Shown piece after piece: positions 7,522 to 14,095 of a stretch of 42,238 nt of DNA. The stretch is from Azospirillaceae bacterium (GTDB lineage: Bacteria > Pseudomonadota > Alphaproteobacteria > Azospirillales > Azospirillaceae). The notes under the pieces were generated by a model that worked only from the letters and a program-made list of their open reading frames with translations, was not told where the DNA came from and ran no database searches. Location: the NCBI GenBank assembly GCA_031291675.1, contig JARLIO010000096.1, positions 1-42,238 on the forward strand. Direction: 5' to 3'. The first letter of the stretch is position 1, and each line of letters opens with the position of its first letter. The translations under genes and the position numbers were made by a program.

Positions 7522-8675
7522 CACATTTGTCCCGGCGCAAGCGGATCGGCGACCGGTTCGCTGTCGCCCAGAGCCTGTTCCGCGGCAAACGCTGCCGCGA
7601 AGGCGTCAAGGCGCTGCCCGGCGATCGCCGCCCGCAGCCCCTGCATCAGTTCCTGATAATAATGGATATTGTGCCAGGTCAACAGCATCAGGCCCAGAAC
7701 CTCATCGGCCCGGAACAGATGATGCAGATAGGCGCGCGAATAATCGCGGCACGCCGGACAGATGCAGGCCGGATCGAGCGGGCGCGGATCATGGGCGTGG
7801 CGGGCGTTGCGGATATTGATCGTGCCCCGGCGGGTAAAGGCCTGACCGGTGCGGCCGGAGCGGGTCGGCATCACACAATCGAACATGTCGATACCACGCA
7901 GCACGGCGCCAACAATGTCGTCGGGGCGGCCAACCCCCATCAGATAGCGCGGCCGGTCGGCCGGCAGCAGCGGTGTGGTGACTTCGAGGGTCTGGAACAT
8001 CATCTCCTGCCCCTCACCCACCGCCAGCCCGCCGACGGCATAGCCGTCGAAACCGATGGCGTTCAGGGCGGCCACCGACTCGGCGCGCAGTTCCGGAAAG
8101 ACGCTGCCCTGGACGATGCCAAACAGGCCGTAGCCCGGCCGCTCGACAAACGCCGCCCGGCACCGCGCCGCCCAGCGCATCGACAGGCGCATCGACACCG
8201 CGGCGTCGGTCTCGGTCGCCGGAAACGCGGTGCATTCGTCAAAACACATCGTGATGTCGGAATCCAGCAGATGCTGAATTTCGACCGACCGCTCCGGCGT
8301 CAGCCGATAGCTGGACCCGTCGAGATGGCTCTGAAAGGTGACGCCATCGCCATCGAGCTTGCGCAGCTTGGCCAGCGACATCACTTGAAAGCCGCCGCTG
8401 TCGGTCAGGATCGGCCCGGGCCAATTCATGAAGCGGTGCAAACCGCCGAGCTGGGCGATCCGTTCGGCCGTGGGACGCAGCATCAGGTGGTAGGTGTTGC
8501 CCAGGACAATCTCGGCACCGGTTTCCCGGACCGAAGCCGGCATCATCGCCTTGACCGTGCCCGCCGTCCCCACCGGCATGAAGGCCGGGGTTTCGATCGT
8601 GCCATGGGCGGTGTGGATCCGGCCGCGGCGCGCGGCGCCGTCCTGGCCCAGAACCTCGTAGCGGAATCCGGTCAT
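7521..8675 (-). CDS. tgt: tRNA-guanine(34) transglycosylase
   Basis: A 384-residue enzyme of standard length that swaps guanine 34 for preQ1 in the anticodon of tRNAs for Tyr, His, Asp and Asn. Recognisable parts are [17 protein letters not shown], the catalytic-Asp motif [11 protein letters not shown], the substrate-pocket GIVQGS and GGLAVGE, the second Asp in [13 protein letters not shown], and zinc ligands in CICPAC followed by HN. Its ATG overlaps the queA stop by four bases (ATGA), so the pair is translationally coupled. Confidence 0.96.
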   Translation of the reverse strand: MTGFRYEVLGQDGAARRGRIHTAHGTIETPAFMPVGTAGTVKAMMPASVRETGAEIVLGNTYHLMLRPTAERIAQLGGLHRFMNWPGPILTDSGGFQVMSLAKLRKLDGDGVTFQSHLDGSSYRLTPERSVEIQHLLDSDITMCFDECTAFPATETDAAVSMRLSMRWAARCRAAFVERPGYGLFGIVQGSVFPELRAESVAALNAIGFDGYAVGGLAVGEGQEMMFQTLEVTTPLLPADRPRYLMGVGRPDDIVGAVLRGIDMFDCVMPTRSGRTGQAFTRRGTINIRNARHAHDPRPLDPACICPACRDYSRAYLHHLFRADEVLGLMLLTWHNIHYYQELMQGLRAAIAGQRLDAFAAAFAAEQALGDSEPVADPLAPGQM

Positions 8676-9706
8676 CGGGCGCGCTCGATCAGGCTGGCAT
8701 CGCCATAGGAATAGAAGCGATAGCCCTGGGCGATCGCATGGTGATAGGCGGTGCGCATCCGCGCCAGCCCCGCAAAGGCCGAGACCAGCATGAACAGGGT
8801 CGACCGCGGCAGATGGAAGTTGGTCAAGAGCAGATCCACGAAACGAAAGGTGAAACCGGGTGTGATGAAGATGGCGGTTTCGTCGGCAAAAGGCAAAATC
8901 TGACCATCCCGCGCCGGTGCGCTTTCCAGCAGCCGCAATGAGGTGGTGCCGACGGCAACGATCCGGCCGCCTGCCGCCCGGGTCCGGTTGATCGCCGCCG
9001 CCGTCGCCGCCGGAATGACCCCGGTTTCGCTGTGCATACGGTGATCGGCGATGTCGTCGACCTTGACCGGCAGAAAGGTGCCGGCGCCGACATGCAGCGT
9101 CACCGCTGCGGTCGCGACACCGCGCTCGGCCAGCCGGGCCATCAGTGCCGGCGTGAAGTGCAGACCGGCCGTCGGCGCGGCAACCGCGCCTTCGACCGCG
9201 GCGAACAGGGTCTGATAATCGTCGAGATCGCGCGCGGTCGGCCCCGCGGGCCGCCGGATATAGGGCGGCAGCGGCAGCGCCCCATGATGATGCAACGCCG
9301 CCATCAAGGCCGCGCCGCCCTGGTCAAACTGGACGGTGACCTCGGCCTCGTCGCGCGCCAGGACCGCGGCCTTGAAATCGTCGGCGAACACGACGGTATC
9401 GCCGGGTCGCAGCCGCTTGGCCGGTTTGGCAAAGGCCTGCCAGGTGTCCGGGGCGATCCGGCGGTGCAGGGTCAGCTCGACCTTCGCCGCCCCGCGATGC
9501 CCCGTCAGGCGCGCGGGGATCACCTTGGTGTCGTTGAAGACCAGCAGGTCACCCGGCCGCAGCAGATCGGGCAGATCCCGGACGATATGGTCGGCGGGCG
9601 CCGCCGCTCCGGCAAGCACCAGCAGCCGCGCACTGTCGCGCGGTCGTGCCGGTTCCTGGGCGATCCGGTCGGCCGGCAGTTCGAAATCAAAATCATCGGT
9701 ACGCAT
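8672..9706 (-). CDS. queA: S-adenosylmethionine:tRNA ribosyltransferase-isomerase QueA
   Basis: A 344-residue enzyme that transfers the ribosyl part of SAM to preQ1 in tRNA, forming epoxyqueuosine. The start [19 protein letters not shown] is the standard family N-terminus, so ATG 9706 is preferred although the frame is open into the repeat upstream. Family motifs include [44 protein letters not shown] and [12 protein letters not shown]. It is the first gene of the operon. A MITE-like repeat lies about 45 bases upstream and may have displaced or supplied promoter sequence. No preQ1 riboswitch pattern was recognised upstream. Confidence 0.96.
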   Translation of the reverse strand: MRTDDFDFELPADRIAQEPARPRDSARLLVLAGAAAPADHIVRDLPDLLRPGDLLVFNDTKVIPARLTGHRGAAKVELTLHRRIAPDTWQAFAKPAKRLRPGDTVVFADDFKAAVLARDEAEVTVQFDQGGAALMAALHHHGALPLPPYIRRPAGPTARDLDDYQTLFAAVEGAVAAPTAGLHFTPALMARLAERGVATAAVTLHVGAGTFLPVKVDDIADHRMHSETGVIPAATAAAINRTRAAGGRIVAVGTTSLRLLESAPARDGQILPFADETAIFITPGFTFRFVDLLLTNFHLPRSTLFMLVSAFAGLARMRTAYHHAIAQGYRFYSYGDASLIERAR

Positions 9707-9752
9707 GACTGCGCGATATAGAGGAAAACGGCGCCGCTCGCCAGCCCGGCAG

Positions 9753-9910
9753 CGGTTCTCATTTTGACGACGAAGCGTTGGGCTTTCGCCCAAACCCAAC
9801 GGGGGCCATGCCCCAGGCCCGTTTGTTTTTGTCAAAATAGAGGGGGATTCGGGGTTCACCCCGAGCGGGTGCGGGCGGCAGCCCGCGGGCCGAAAGCCAA
9901 AATGAGAACG
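9753..9910 (+). repeat. MITE-like repeat, copy 1 (complete)
   Basis: About 158 bases ending in inverted repeats GGTTCTCATTTTG and CAAAATGAGAAC (12 bp perfect, longer with mismatches). The 10-mer CCAGCCCGGC occurs on both outer sides (9741-9750 and 9915-9924), possibly a target-site duplication. Internal short hairpins include CGGGGTTCACCCCG and GCGGGCGGCAGCCCGC. Copies occur at 12609-12755 and, in part, at 40482-40565. It contains no transposase. Confidence 0.8.
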
Positions 9911-9967
9911 GCTGCCAGCCCGGCGCGACCCGAAGCGCCGGATCGCCGCCAGGGCCGGGTCCGCGGC

Positions 9968-11014
9968 TCAGCCGCCGAACAGAAACGGTACTCCGGCAGC
10001 CCGGCACACCGCTTCCACCTCACCGGCCAGGATCGCCGTGATCGGGATGCCGACCCGCGTCCGCTCGGCGAAAGCGGCATATTCGGGGTCACCGGCAACC
10101 TGGACCGGTTGCGCCGGATCGGCCGGGGGCGCCGCCCGCAGGCGATCCATCAGGCCATCGAGGTCCGCTCCGAAGCCACCATCGGGACGCAGGGCGGCCG
10201 GATCGATCGCCAGGAAGAAATGACCGATCCGGTCGCCCTGCAGCGGCACTCCGCCCAGGGTTGCACACAGGATCTCGACCATCGTCGCCAGGCCATAGCC
10301 CTTGTGTCCCCCCAGCACCCGCGACCCGCCGAGCGGGGCCAGGCGCGGCGAGACCAGGGCGGTTTGGGCATCGGTCGTGAAGTCGCCCCGGTCATCAAAT
10401 GCCCAGCCGACGGGAAGCGGGCGACCGGCCCGCCGGGCAACATTCAATTTGCCGAGCGCGACCGCGCTGGTCGCCATGTCCAGCGAAAAGGGCTGATTTT
10501 TGCGTGCCGGCGCGGCGAAGGCGATCGGATTGGTGCCAAGAAACGCATCGCGGCCAAAGGTCGGCACGACCAGCGGGATCGCAACATTGGTCAGCGACAG
10601 ACCGATAACTTTTTCGGCCGCGGCCATGAGCGAATAATAGCCCGCGGCACCATAATGGTTGGAGTTGTTGACGACGACCATGCCGATGCCGCTGGTCCTG
10701 GCCTTGGCGATCGCCAGGCGCATCGCCGTGACCGAGGGCGGATGGCCCAGGCTGCCGTCGGCATCGACCAGGGCCACGGCCCCGGCCTCCCGCACCACCC
10801 GGATGTCCGGGCGTGGATTGATCAGCCCGGCATCGAACCAGCGCTGATAGGTCGGCAGCATGCCGATGCCGTGGGAATCGATGCCGCGCAGGTCGGTATC
10901 AACCATGACCTCGACCGCGACATCAGCGTATTCCGGCGTCATGCCCCAGGCGTCGAAAACAGTGCGGATCTGCCGGGCAATGGTTTCCGCCGGGATCAGA
11001 ATTGTACCAGACAT
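9968..11014 (-). CDS. Ldh_2-family malate/lactate/ureidoglycolate dehydrogenase
   Basis: The 348-residue product belongs to the NAD(P)-dependent oxidoreductase family of YlbC/AllD/ComC type, which has its own fold, unrelated to classical malate dehydrogenases. Conserved blocks are DLRGIDSHG, NNSNHYGAAGYYS, LTNVAIP..PTFG, LGTNPIAFAAP, DMATSAVALGK and GGHKGYGLA. Length is typical. GAGGA precedes the ATG by four bases. The exact 2-hydroxyacid substrate cannot be told from sequence. It is downstream of the ThrRS-like gene on the same strand with a gap of about 115 bases, so it may be read from the same promoter, but a functional link is not evident. Confidence 0.85.
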   Translation of the reverse strand: MSGTILIPAETIARQIRTVFDAWGMTPEYADVAVEVMVDTDLRGIDSHGIGMLPTYQRWFDAGLINPRPDIRVVREAGAVALVDADGSLGHPPSVTAMRLAIAKARTSGIGMVVVNNSNHYGAAGYYSLMAAAEKVIGLSLTNVAIPLVVPTFGRDAFLGTNPIAFAAPARKNQPFSLDMATSAVALGKLNVARRAGRPLPVGWAFDDRGDFTTDAQTALVSPRLAPLGGSRVLGGHKGYGLATMVEILCATLGGVPLQGDRIGHFFLAIDPAALRPDGGFGADLDGLMDRLRAAPPADPAQPVQVAGDPEYAAFAERTRVGIPITAILAGEVEAVCRAAGVPFLFGG

Positions 11015-11130
11015 TCATTCCTCTATTTTTGACGCGATCAAGCGTCGACCGGGACGACGCACACGCCGGATCAGTCCGGCCAGAATAGTCCAACACGACG
11101 ACCATGGCATCCCATCGCGAAGAGGACGCA

Positions 11131-12357
11131 TCACGGCGGAGCGTCACCCGCCACCGCTGAGCGCTGGTCGGGCGGCGACGCTAATCGTTGCAACATCGGC
11201 AGCACCTCGGCGAGGGACCGGGCCGGATCGAGCCGATCGCGGAAGCGCAGCGCCACGGTGCCGTCATGCGCCTCCCGGGCACCGACCACCGCCATGATCG
11301 GAATCGCCTGATCGCGCGCCCGGACAATTTTGCGCGACAGGGTATCGGGCCCGGTATCGACGGCAACACGCAGCCCAGCCTGCTCGAGCTGCGCCGCAAC
11401 CGCGACGACCGGGTCCTGTTGTGCCGGCCCGACCGAGGCGACCACGACCTGTTCGGGCGCCAGCCACAAAGGCAAGTCGCCACGGTAATGTTCCAGCAAC
11501 AGGGCGATGAAGCGCTCCAGGCTGCCCAGCACCGCATGATGGATCATCACCGGGGTGGCCCGGCCGCTGTCCTCGGTCACGAAAACCGCGCCCAGGCGGT
11601 CGGGCAGCACGAAGTCGAGCTGGATCGTGCCACACTGCCAGCGCCGGCCGCCACGATCGGGCAGAATGAACTCCAGTTTCGGGCCGTAGAACGCCCCCTC
11701 ACCGGGCTGAACGACACAATCCAGTCCGGCCGCCCGGGCGGCCCGCGCCAGCATCGCCTCGGCCCGGTCCCACAAGGCGTCCGAACCCGCCCGGACCGCG
11801 GGCCGGGTCGAAAAGGCGACGTCAAACTGTTCGAAGCCGAAATCGGCATAGACCTGACGCAGCACCGCGCAGAACCGGCCGACCTCGTATTCAACCTGAT
11901 CGTCACGACAAAACACATGGGCGTCATCCTGGACGAAGGCCCGGGTCCGCATCAGTCCCTGGAGGCTGCCCGAGGGTTCATCCCGATGGCAGGCGCCAAA
12001 TTCGGCGTAGCGCAGCGGCAGATCGCGATGCGAACGCAGCCGTCGGTTGAAGACCTGAACGTGGCAGGGGCAACTCATCGGCTTCAGGGCCATCGCGCGG
12101 TCGGCGTCGCTGAAGGAAAACATCGCCGCGCCGAATTTTTCCCAATGGCCGCTCTGCTCCCACAGCGAGCGCCCCAGCAATTGCGGGGTGCGGATCTCAC
12201 GAAATCCCGCACTGTGCATCCGCCGGCGGATGTAATCCTCGATCGCGTGATAGATCGCGAAGCCGCGCGGGTGCCAAAACACCATCCCCGGCCCTTCCTC
12301 CTGCTGGTGGAACAGGTCGAGCCGGTTGCCGAGAACGCGGTGGTCATTGTCGTCCAT
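11131..12357 (-). CDS. Truncated threonyl-tRNA synthetase paralogue (no TGS or editing domain)
   Basis: The 408-residue product matches the catalytic and anticodon-binding domains of ThrRS but lacks the N-terminal TGS and editing domains (about 240 residues). It starts right at the core block LDLFHQQEEGPGMVFWHP. Zinc ligands are Cys96 (MSCPCHV, where the usual form is MNCPGHV), His147 and His273; their spacing of 51 and 126 residues equals that of C334-H385-H511 in the E. coli enzyme. Class II motif 2 (RYAEFGACHRDEPSG) and motif 3 (GSLERF) are intact, so it should activate threonine. It cannot clear Ser-tRNA(Thr) by itself. A leader peptide with Thr codons and two hairpins precede it. It may be a stress- or resistance-type second ThrRS; whether a full-length ThrRS exists cannot be seen here. 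Confidence 0.88.
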   Translation of the reverse strand: MDDNDHRVLGNRLDLFHQQEEGPGMVFWHPRGFAIYHAIEDYIRRRMHSAGFREIRTPQLLGRSLWEQSGHWEKFGAAMFSFSDADRAMALKPMSCPCHVQVFNRRLRSHRDLPLRYAEFGACHRDEPSGSLQGLMRTRAFVQDDAHVFCRDDQVEYEVGRFCAVLRQVYADFGFEQFDVAFSTRPAVRAGSDALWDRAEAMLARAARAAGLDCVVQPGEGAFYGPKLEFILPDRGGRRWQCGTIQLDFVLPDRLGAVFVTEDSGRATPVMIHHAVLGSLERFIALLLEHYRGDLPLWLAPEQVVVASVGPAQQDPVVAVAAQLEQAGLRVAVDTGPDTLSRKIVRARDQAIPIMAVVGAREAHDGTVALRFRDRLDPARSLAEVLPMLQRLASPPDQRSAVAGDAPP

Positions 12358-12361
12358 ATCA

Positions 12362-12396
12362 ATCTCCGTTCGAAGGTGAAATCAGCGAACGGAGAT
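12362..12396 (-). promoter_or_regulatory. Hairpin covering the ribosome binding site of the ThrRS-like gene
   Basis: A perfect 11-bp inverted repeat (ATCTCCGTTCG / CGAACGGAGAT) with a 13-base loop ends four bases before the ATG. The GGAG of the ribosome binding site lies in the 3' arm, so the stem would block translation initiation. No U-tract follows it. Confidence 0.7.
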
Positions 12397-12401
12397 CCCC
12401 A

Positions 12402-12444
12402 AACACCACGGGCCCCGTCCGTCGCCGGCGGGGCCCGTGGTGTT
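12402..12444 (-). promoter_or_regulatory. Strong 16-bp hairpin in the leader of the ThrRS-like gene
   Basis: A perfect 16-bp stem (AACACCACGGGCCCCG and its complement) with an 11-base loop lies between the leader peptide stop and the RBS hairpin. On the minus strand it is followed by only three T residues, so it is either a weak terminator or the switch element of an attenuator. The end of the leader reading frame (CGTGGGCC) can pair with its GGCCCGTG, two of the pairs being G-U, giving a plausible alternative fold. Confidence 0.65.
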
Positions 12445-12462
12445 CTGTGCAGCCTCAACCCT

Positions 12463-12552
12463 TTATCGGCCCACGAAAACTCCCGGCGACCCGCCCAAGG
12501 GCGTCGTCGTCGTGGCAACCAGGTTCTTCAGGGTCGAGATCAACGCAATCAT
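12463..12552 (-). CDS. Thr-rich leader peptide (29 residues) of the ThrRS-like gene
   Basis: A short frame MIALISTLKNLVATTTTPLG...VGR with four consecutive ACG threonine codons, ending 105 bases before the ATG of the synthetase gene. Attenuation leaders carry runs of codons for the regulating amino acid, and the downstream product here acts on threonine. No Shine-Dalgarno sequence precedes the ATG. A good -35 box places transcription start within a base or two of this ATG, so the mRNA may be leaderless, as is known for trpL of Sinorhizobium meliloti. Ribosome stalling at the Thr codons would cover the upstream arm and refold the hairpins that follow. Confidence 0.65.
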   Translation of the reverse strand: MIALISTLKNLVATTTTPLGGSPGVFVGR

Positions 12553-12559
12553 GGCCGGT

Positions 12560-12588
12560 AGATGCCTGCGATCGGGCCTCGTTGTCAA
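12560..12588 (-). promoter_or_regulatory. Putative sigma-70-type promoter of the Thr leader
   Basis: On the minus strand a perfect TTGACA (12583-12588) is followed after 17 bases by GCATCT (12560-12565), a modest -10 box. Transcription would start about seven bases later, at or next to the leader ATG at 12552. The spacing is ideal; the -10 match is weak. Confidence 0.5.
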
Positions 12589-12608
12589 CCCCCGCCATTC
12601 TCAACCAA

Positions 12609-12755
12609 CGGTTCTCATTTTGGCGACGAAGCGTCGGGCTTTCGCCCAAACCCAACGGGGGGCAATGCCCCAGACCCCTTTGTTTTTGTCAAAATAGAGG
12701 GGGATTCGGGGTTCACCCCGAGCGGGTGCGGACGGCAGCCCGCGGGCCGACAGCC
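12609..12755 (+). repeat. MITE-like repeat, copy 2 (right end lost)
   Basis: Close to copy 1 over its length, from CGGTTCTCATTTTG through the internal hairpins. The right terminal CAAAATGAGAAC is missing: the match ends at CGACAGCC. It lies about 20 bases upstream of the -35 box of the Thr leader. Confidence 0.8.
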
Positions 12756-12902
12756 TCAGGATCCCCCCGTCCGGGCCACATCGTCGCGTTTCATTCCAAA
12801 CGACTGGTTTCAAATCACGAAAGGTTCCATCCCCTAATAACCCTGGTGCGTCAACCTATCTGCTTCTCAGTCGTAGACGGTAATGCAGAACAGGAGACAA
12901 GC

Positions 12903-13238
12903 ATGCCTTTCTTCATCGCAATCATGGCGCATCCGGACGGAGACGGCTGGAACCGTCACCGCGCTGCCCCTGCGGCCTGTCTCAAGAACCTCGTCGCAGC
13001 GGGCAGCTTACGGGCATCCGGCCCCCTGATTGGCACGCCGCTGCGATCGGGCTTTCTGATTTTCACCGGTCCTGATCGCGCCAAAGTCGAGGCGCCGGTG
13101 GCGGCGGATCCGTTCGCGGTTGAGAGGCTCATTGAGAGTTTGACGATCACCGAATGGGACCCGCTCTTCGGTCCTTTCGCAGCGGAGTCCTCCGGGCATC
13201 TTCCCGGGCTCCCAGCGCCTTTGCCGACGGAGGTCTGA
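12903..13238 (+). CDS. YCII-related domain protein
   Basis: A 111-residue protein with the ferredoxin-like YCII pattern: an N-terminal strand with FFIAIMAHPDGDG, an early helix, then ASGPLIG, GFLIFTGPD and DPFAVERLIESLTITEWDPLFG. Family members often have a conserved His/Asp pair and are thought to be small enzymes or accessory factors; no substrate is known. CAGGAGAC lies just before the ATG at 12903; the frame is open much further upstream, but only through the MITE-like repeat and the Thr leader. It forms a pair with the NIPSNAP gene that starts three bases after its stop. Confidence 0.75.
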   Translation: MPFFIAIMAHPDGDGWNRHRAAPAACLKNLVAAGSLRASGPLIGTPLRSGFLIFTGPDRAKVEAPVAADPFAVERLIESLTITEWDPLFGPFAAESSGHLPGLPAPLPTEV

Positions 13239-13241
13239 CCG

Positions 13242-13850
13242 ATGCGCGAACTCTACGAACTCACGACACTGGCGTTCCCACTTCTCTCTGCATCGGCGGT
13301 GGCGAAGGCTGCGCGGGTCTGGGTCTCGATGCCCGATGCCGCCGGCACCCTGTTGGGTTGCTGGCGCACGGAGATTGGCCCCCTCGGACGCATGCTGGTC
13401 TTGCGCCGCTTCGATGACGCGGGCGCCCTGCAACGGGAGCGGCATCGCGCGCTATCGAGTGCCAATCCGTTCAACGCCGGCGGCGTGATAACGGCGCTGG
13501 AGATGGACAGCTACAGCCCCTTTCCCTTCCTGCCGCCGGCGCGAGCCGCCGCCCATGACGCGGTCTACGAATTCCGCACCTACAAGCTGAAGCCGGGCGG
13601 CCTGCCACCGACGCTCGCCGGCTGGGAAGCCGCGATCGCACCAGCCCGGGATTACACGGCGCATCTGATGATCAACATGTATGCCCTCGACGGACCGCCC
13701 CGGATCACCCATATTTGGGGGTTTGACAGCCTCGCACAGCGCGCATCGTTGCGAACCGCCGCTTACGCCGCGGGAATCTGGCCACCGAAGGGCGGTCCGG
13801 AAAACATCCTCGATGCGATGTCGGTCATCGCGCTGCCCGAGGGCAAGTGA
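13242..13850 (+). CDS. NIPSNAP-family protein (two domains)
   Basis: The 202-residue product contains two ferredoxin-like dimeric alpha-beta units. The second, from about residue 105 (VYEFRTYKLKPGGLPPTLAGW, in part), shows the standard NIPSNAP opening and ends in HIWGFDSLAQRASLRTAAYA. The first half (YELTTLAFPLL ... LVLRRFDDAGALQRER) is a diverged copy. Function in bacteria is unknown. It is almost certainly co-transcribed with the upstream YCII gene, since GGAGG for this gene lies inside the end of that gene and only three bases separate the two frames. Both proteins have ferredoxin-like folds and might act together on one small metabolite. Confidence 0.78.
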   Translation: MRELYELTTLAFPLLSASAVAKAARVWVSMPDAAGTLLGCWRTEIGPLGRMLVLRRFDDAGALQRERHRALSSANPFNAGGVITALEMDSYSPFPFLPPARAAAHDAVYEFRTYKLKPGGLPPTLAGWEAAIAPARDYTAHLMINMYALDGPPRITHIWGFDSLAQRASLRTAAYAAGIWPPKGGPENILDAMSVIALPEGK

Positions 13851-13942
13851 CCGCTGCAGCCAGACTGACAAAACGCCACGCACACCGGGAAAAGCGCCAT
13901 CCCGCGCGTCAAATGTCAAAATGAGATGTGCGGGTCAACCTC

Positions 13943-13972
13943 GATTACATGCGGCCCGATTACATGCGGCCC
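13943..13972 (+). repeat. Two tandem 15-bp units
   Basis: GATTACATGCGGCCC occurs twice in tandem, with a partial third unit (GATTGCGG) after it, in the 245-base gap between the NIPSNAP and glycoside hydrolase genes. Just upstream, at about 13916-13925, is TCAAAATGAG, which matches the end of the MITE-like repeat. Confidence 0.7.
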
Positions 13973-14095
13973 GATTGCGGGGCGGTCGCGACCCTTTCGG
14001 ATGAGGCCGCACGAGGGCCGGACAGAGGACAACAGCCGTGCGACAATCGCCCGGCATCCCGGTGACGGGACCATCCTGATCATCCGAGGTTTTCG

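Noticed and set aside
7527-8708. 393-codon open frame on the plus strand
   Set aside because: Shadow of tgt.
9707-9760. preQ1 riboswitch in front of queA
   Set aside because: Looked for the short H-type pseudoknot with an A-rich tail and found no matching pattern; only about 45 bases lie between queA and the MITE-like repeat.
9764-9910. Protein-coding frames inside the MITE-like repeats
   Set aside because: The same short peptides recur because the repeat recurs; the frames run on into unrelated sequence and have no family.
12402-12444. Ordinary terminator of a neighbouring gene
   Set aside because: The flanking genes diverge here, so no 3' end is expected; the hairpin lies inside the leader of the ThrRS-like gene.
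11188-12561. 457-codon open frame on the plus strand
   Set aside because: Shadow of the ThrRS-like gene and its leader.
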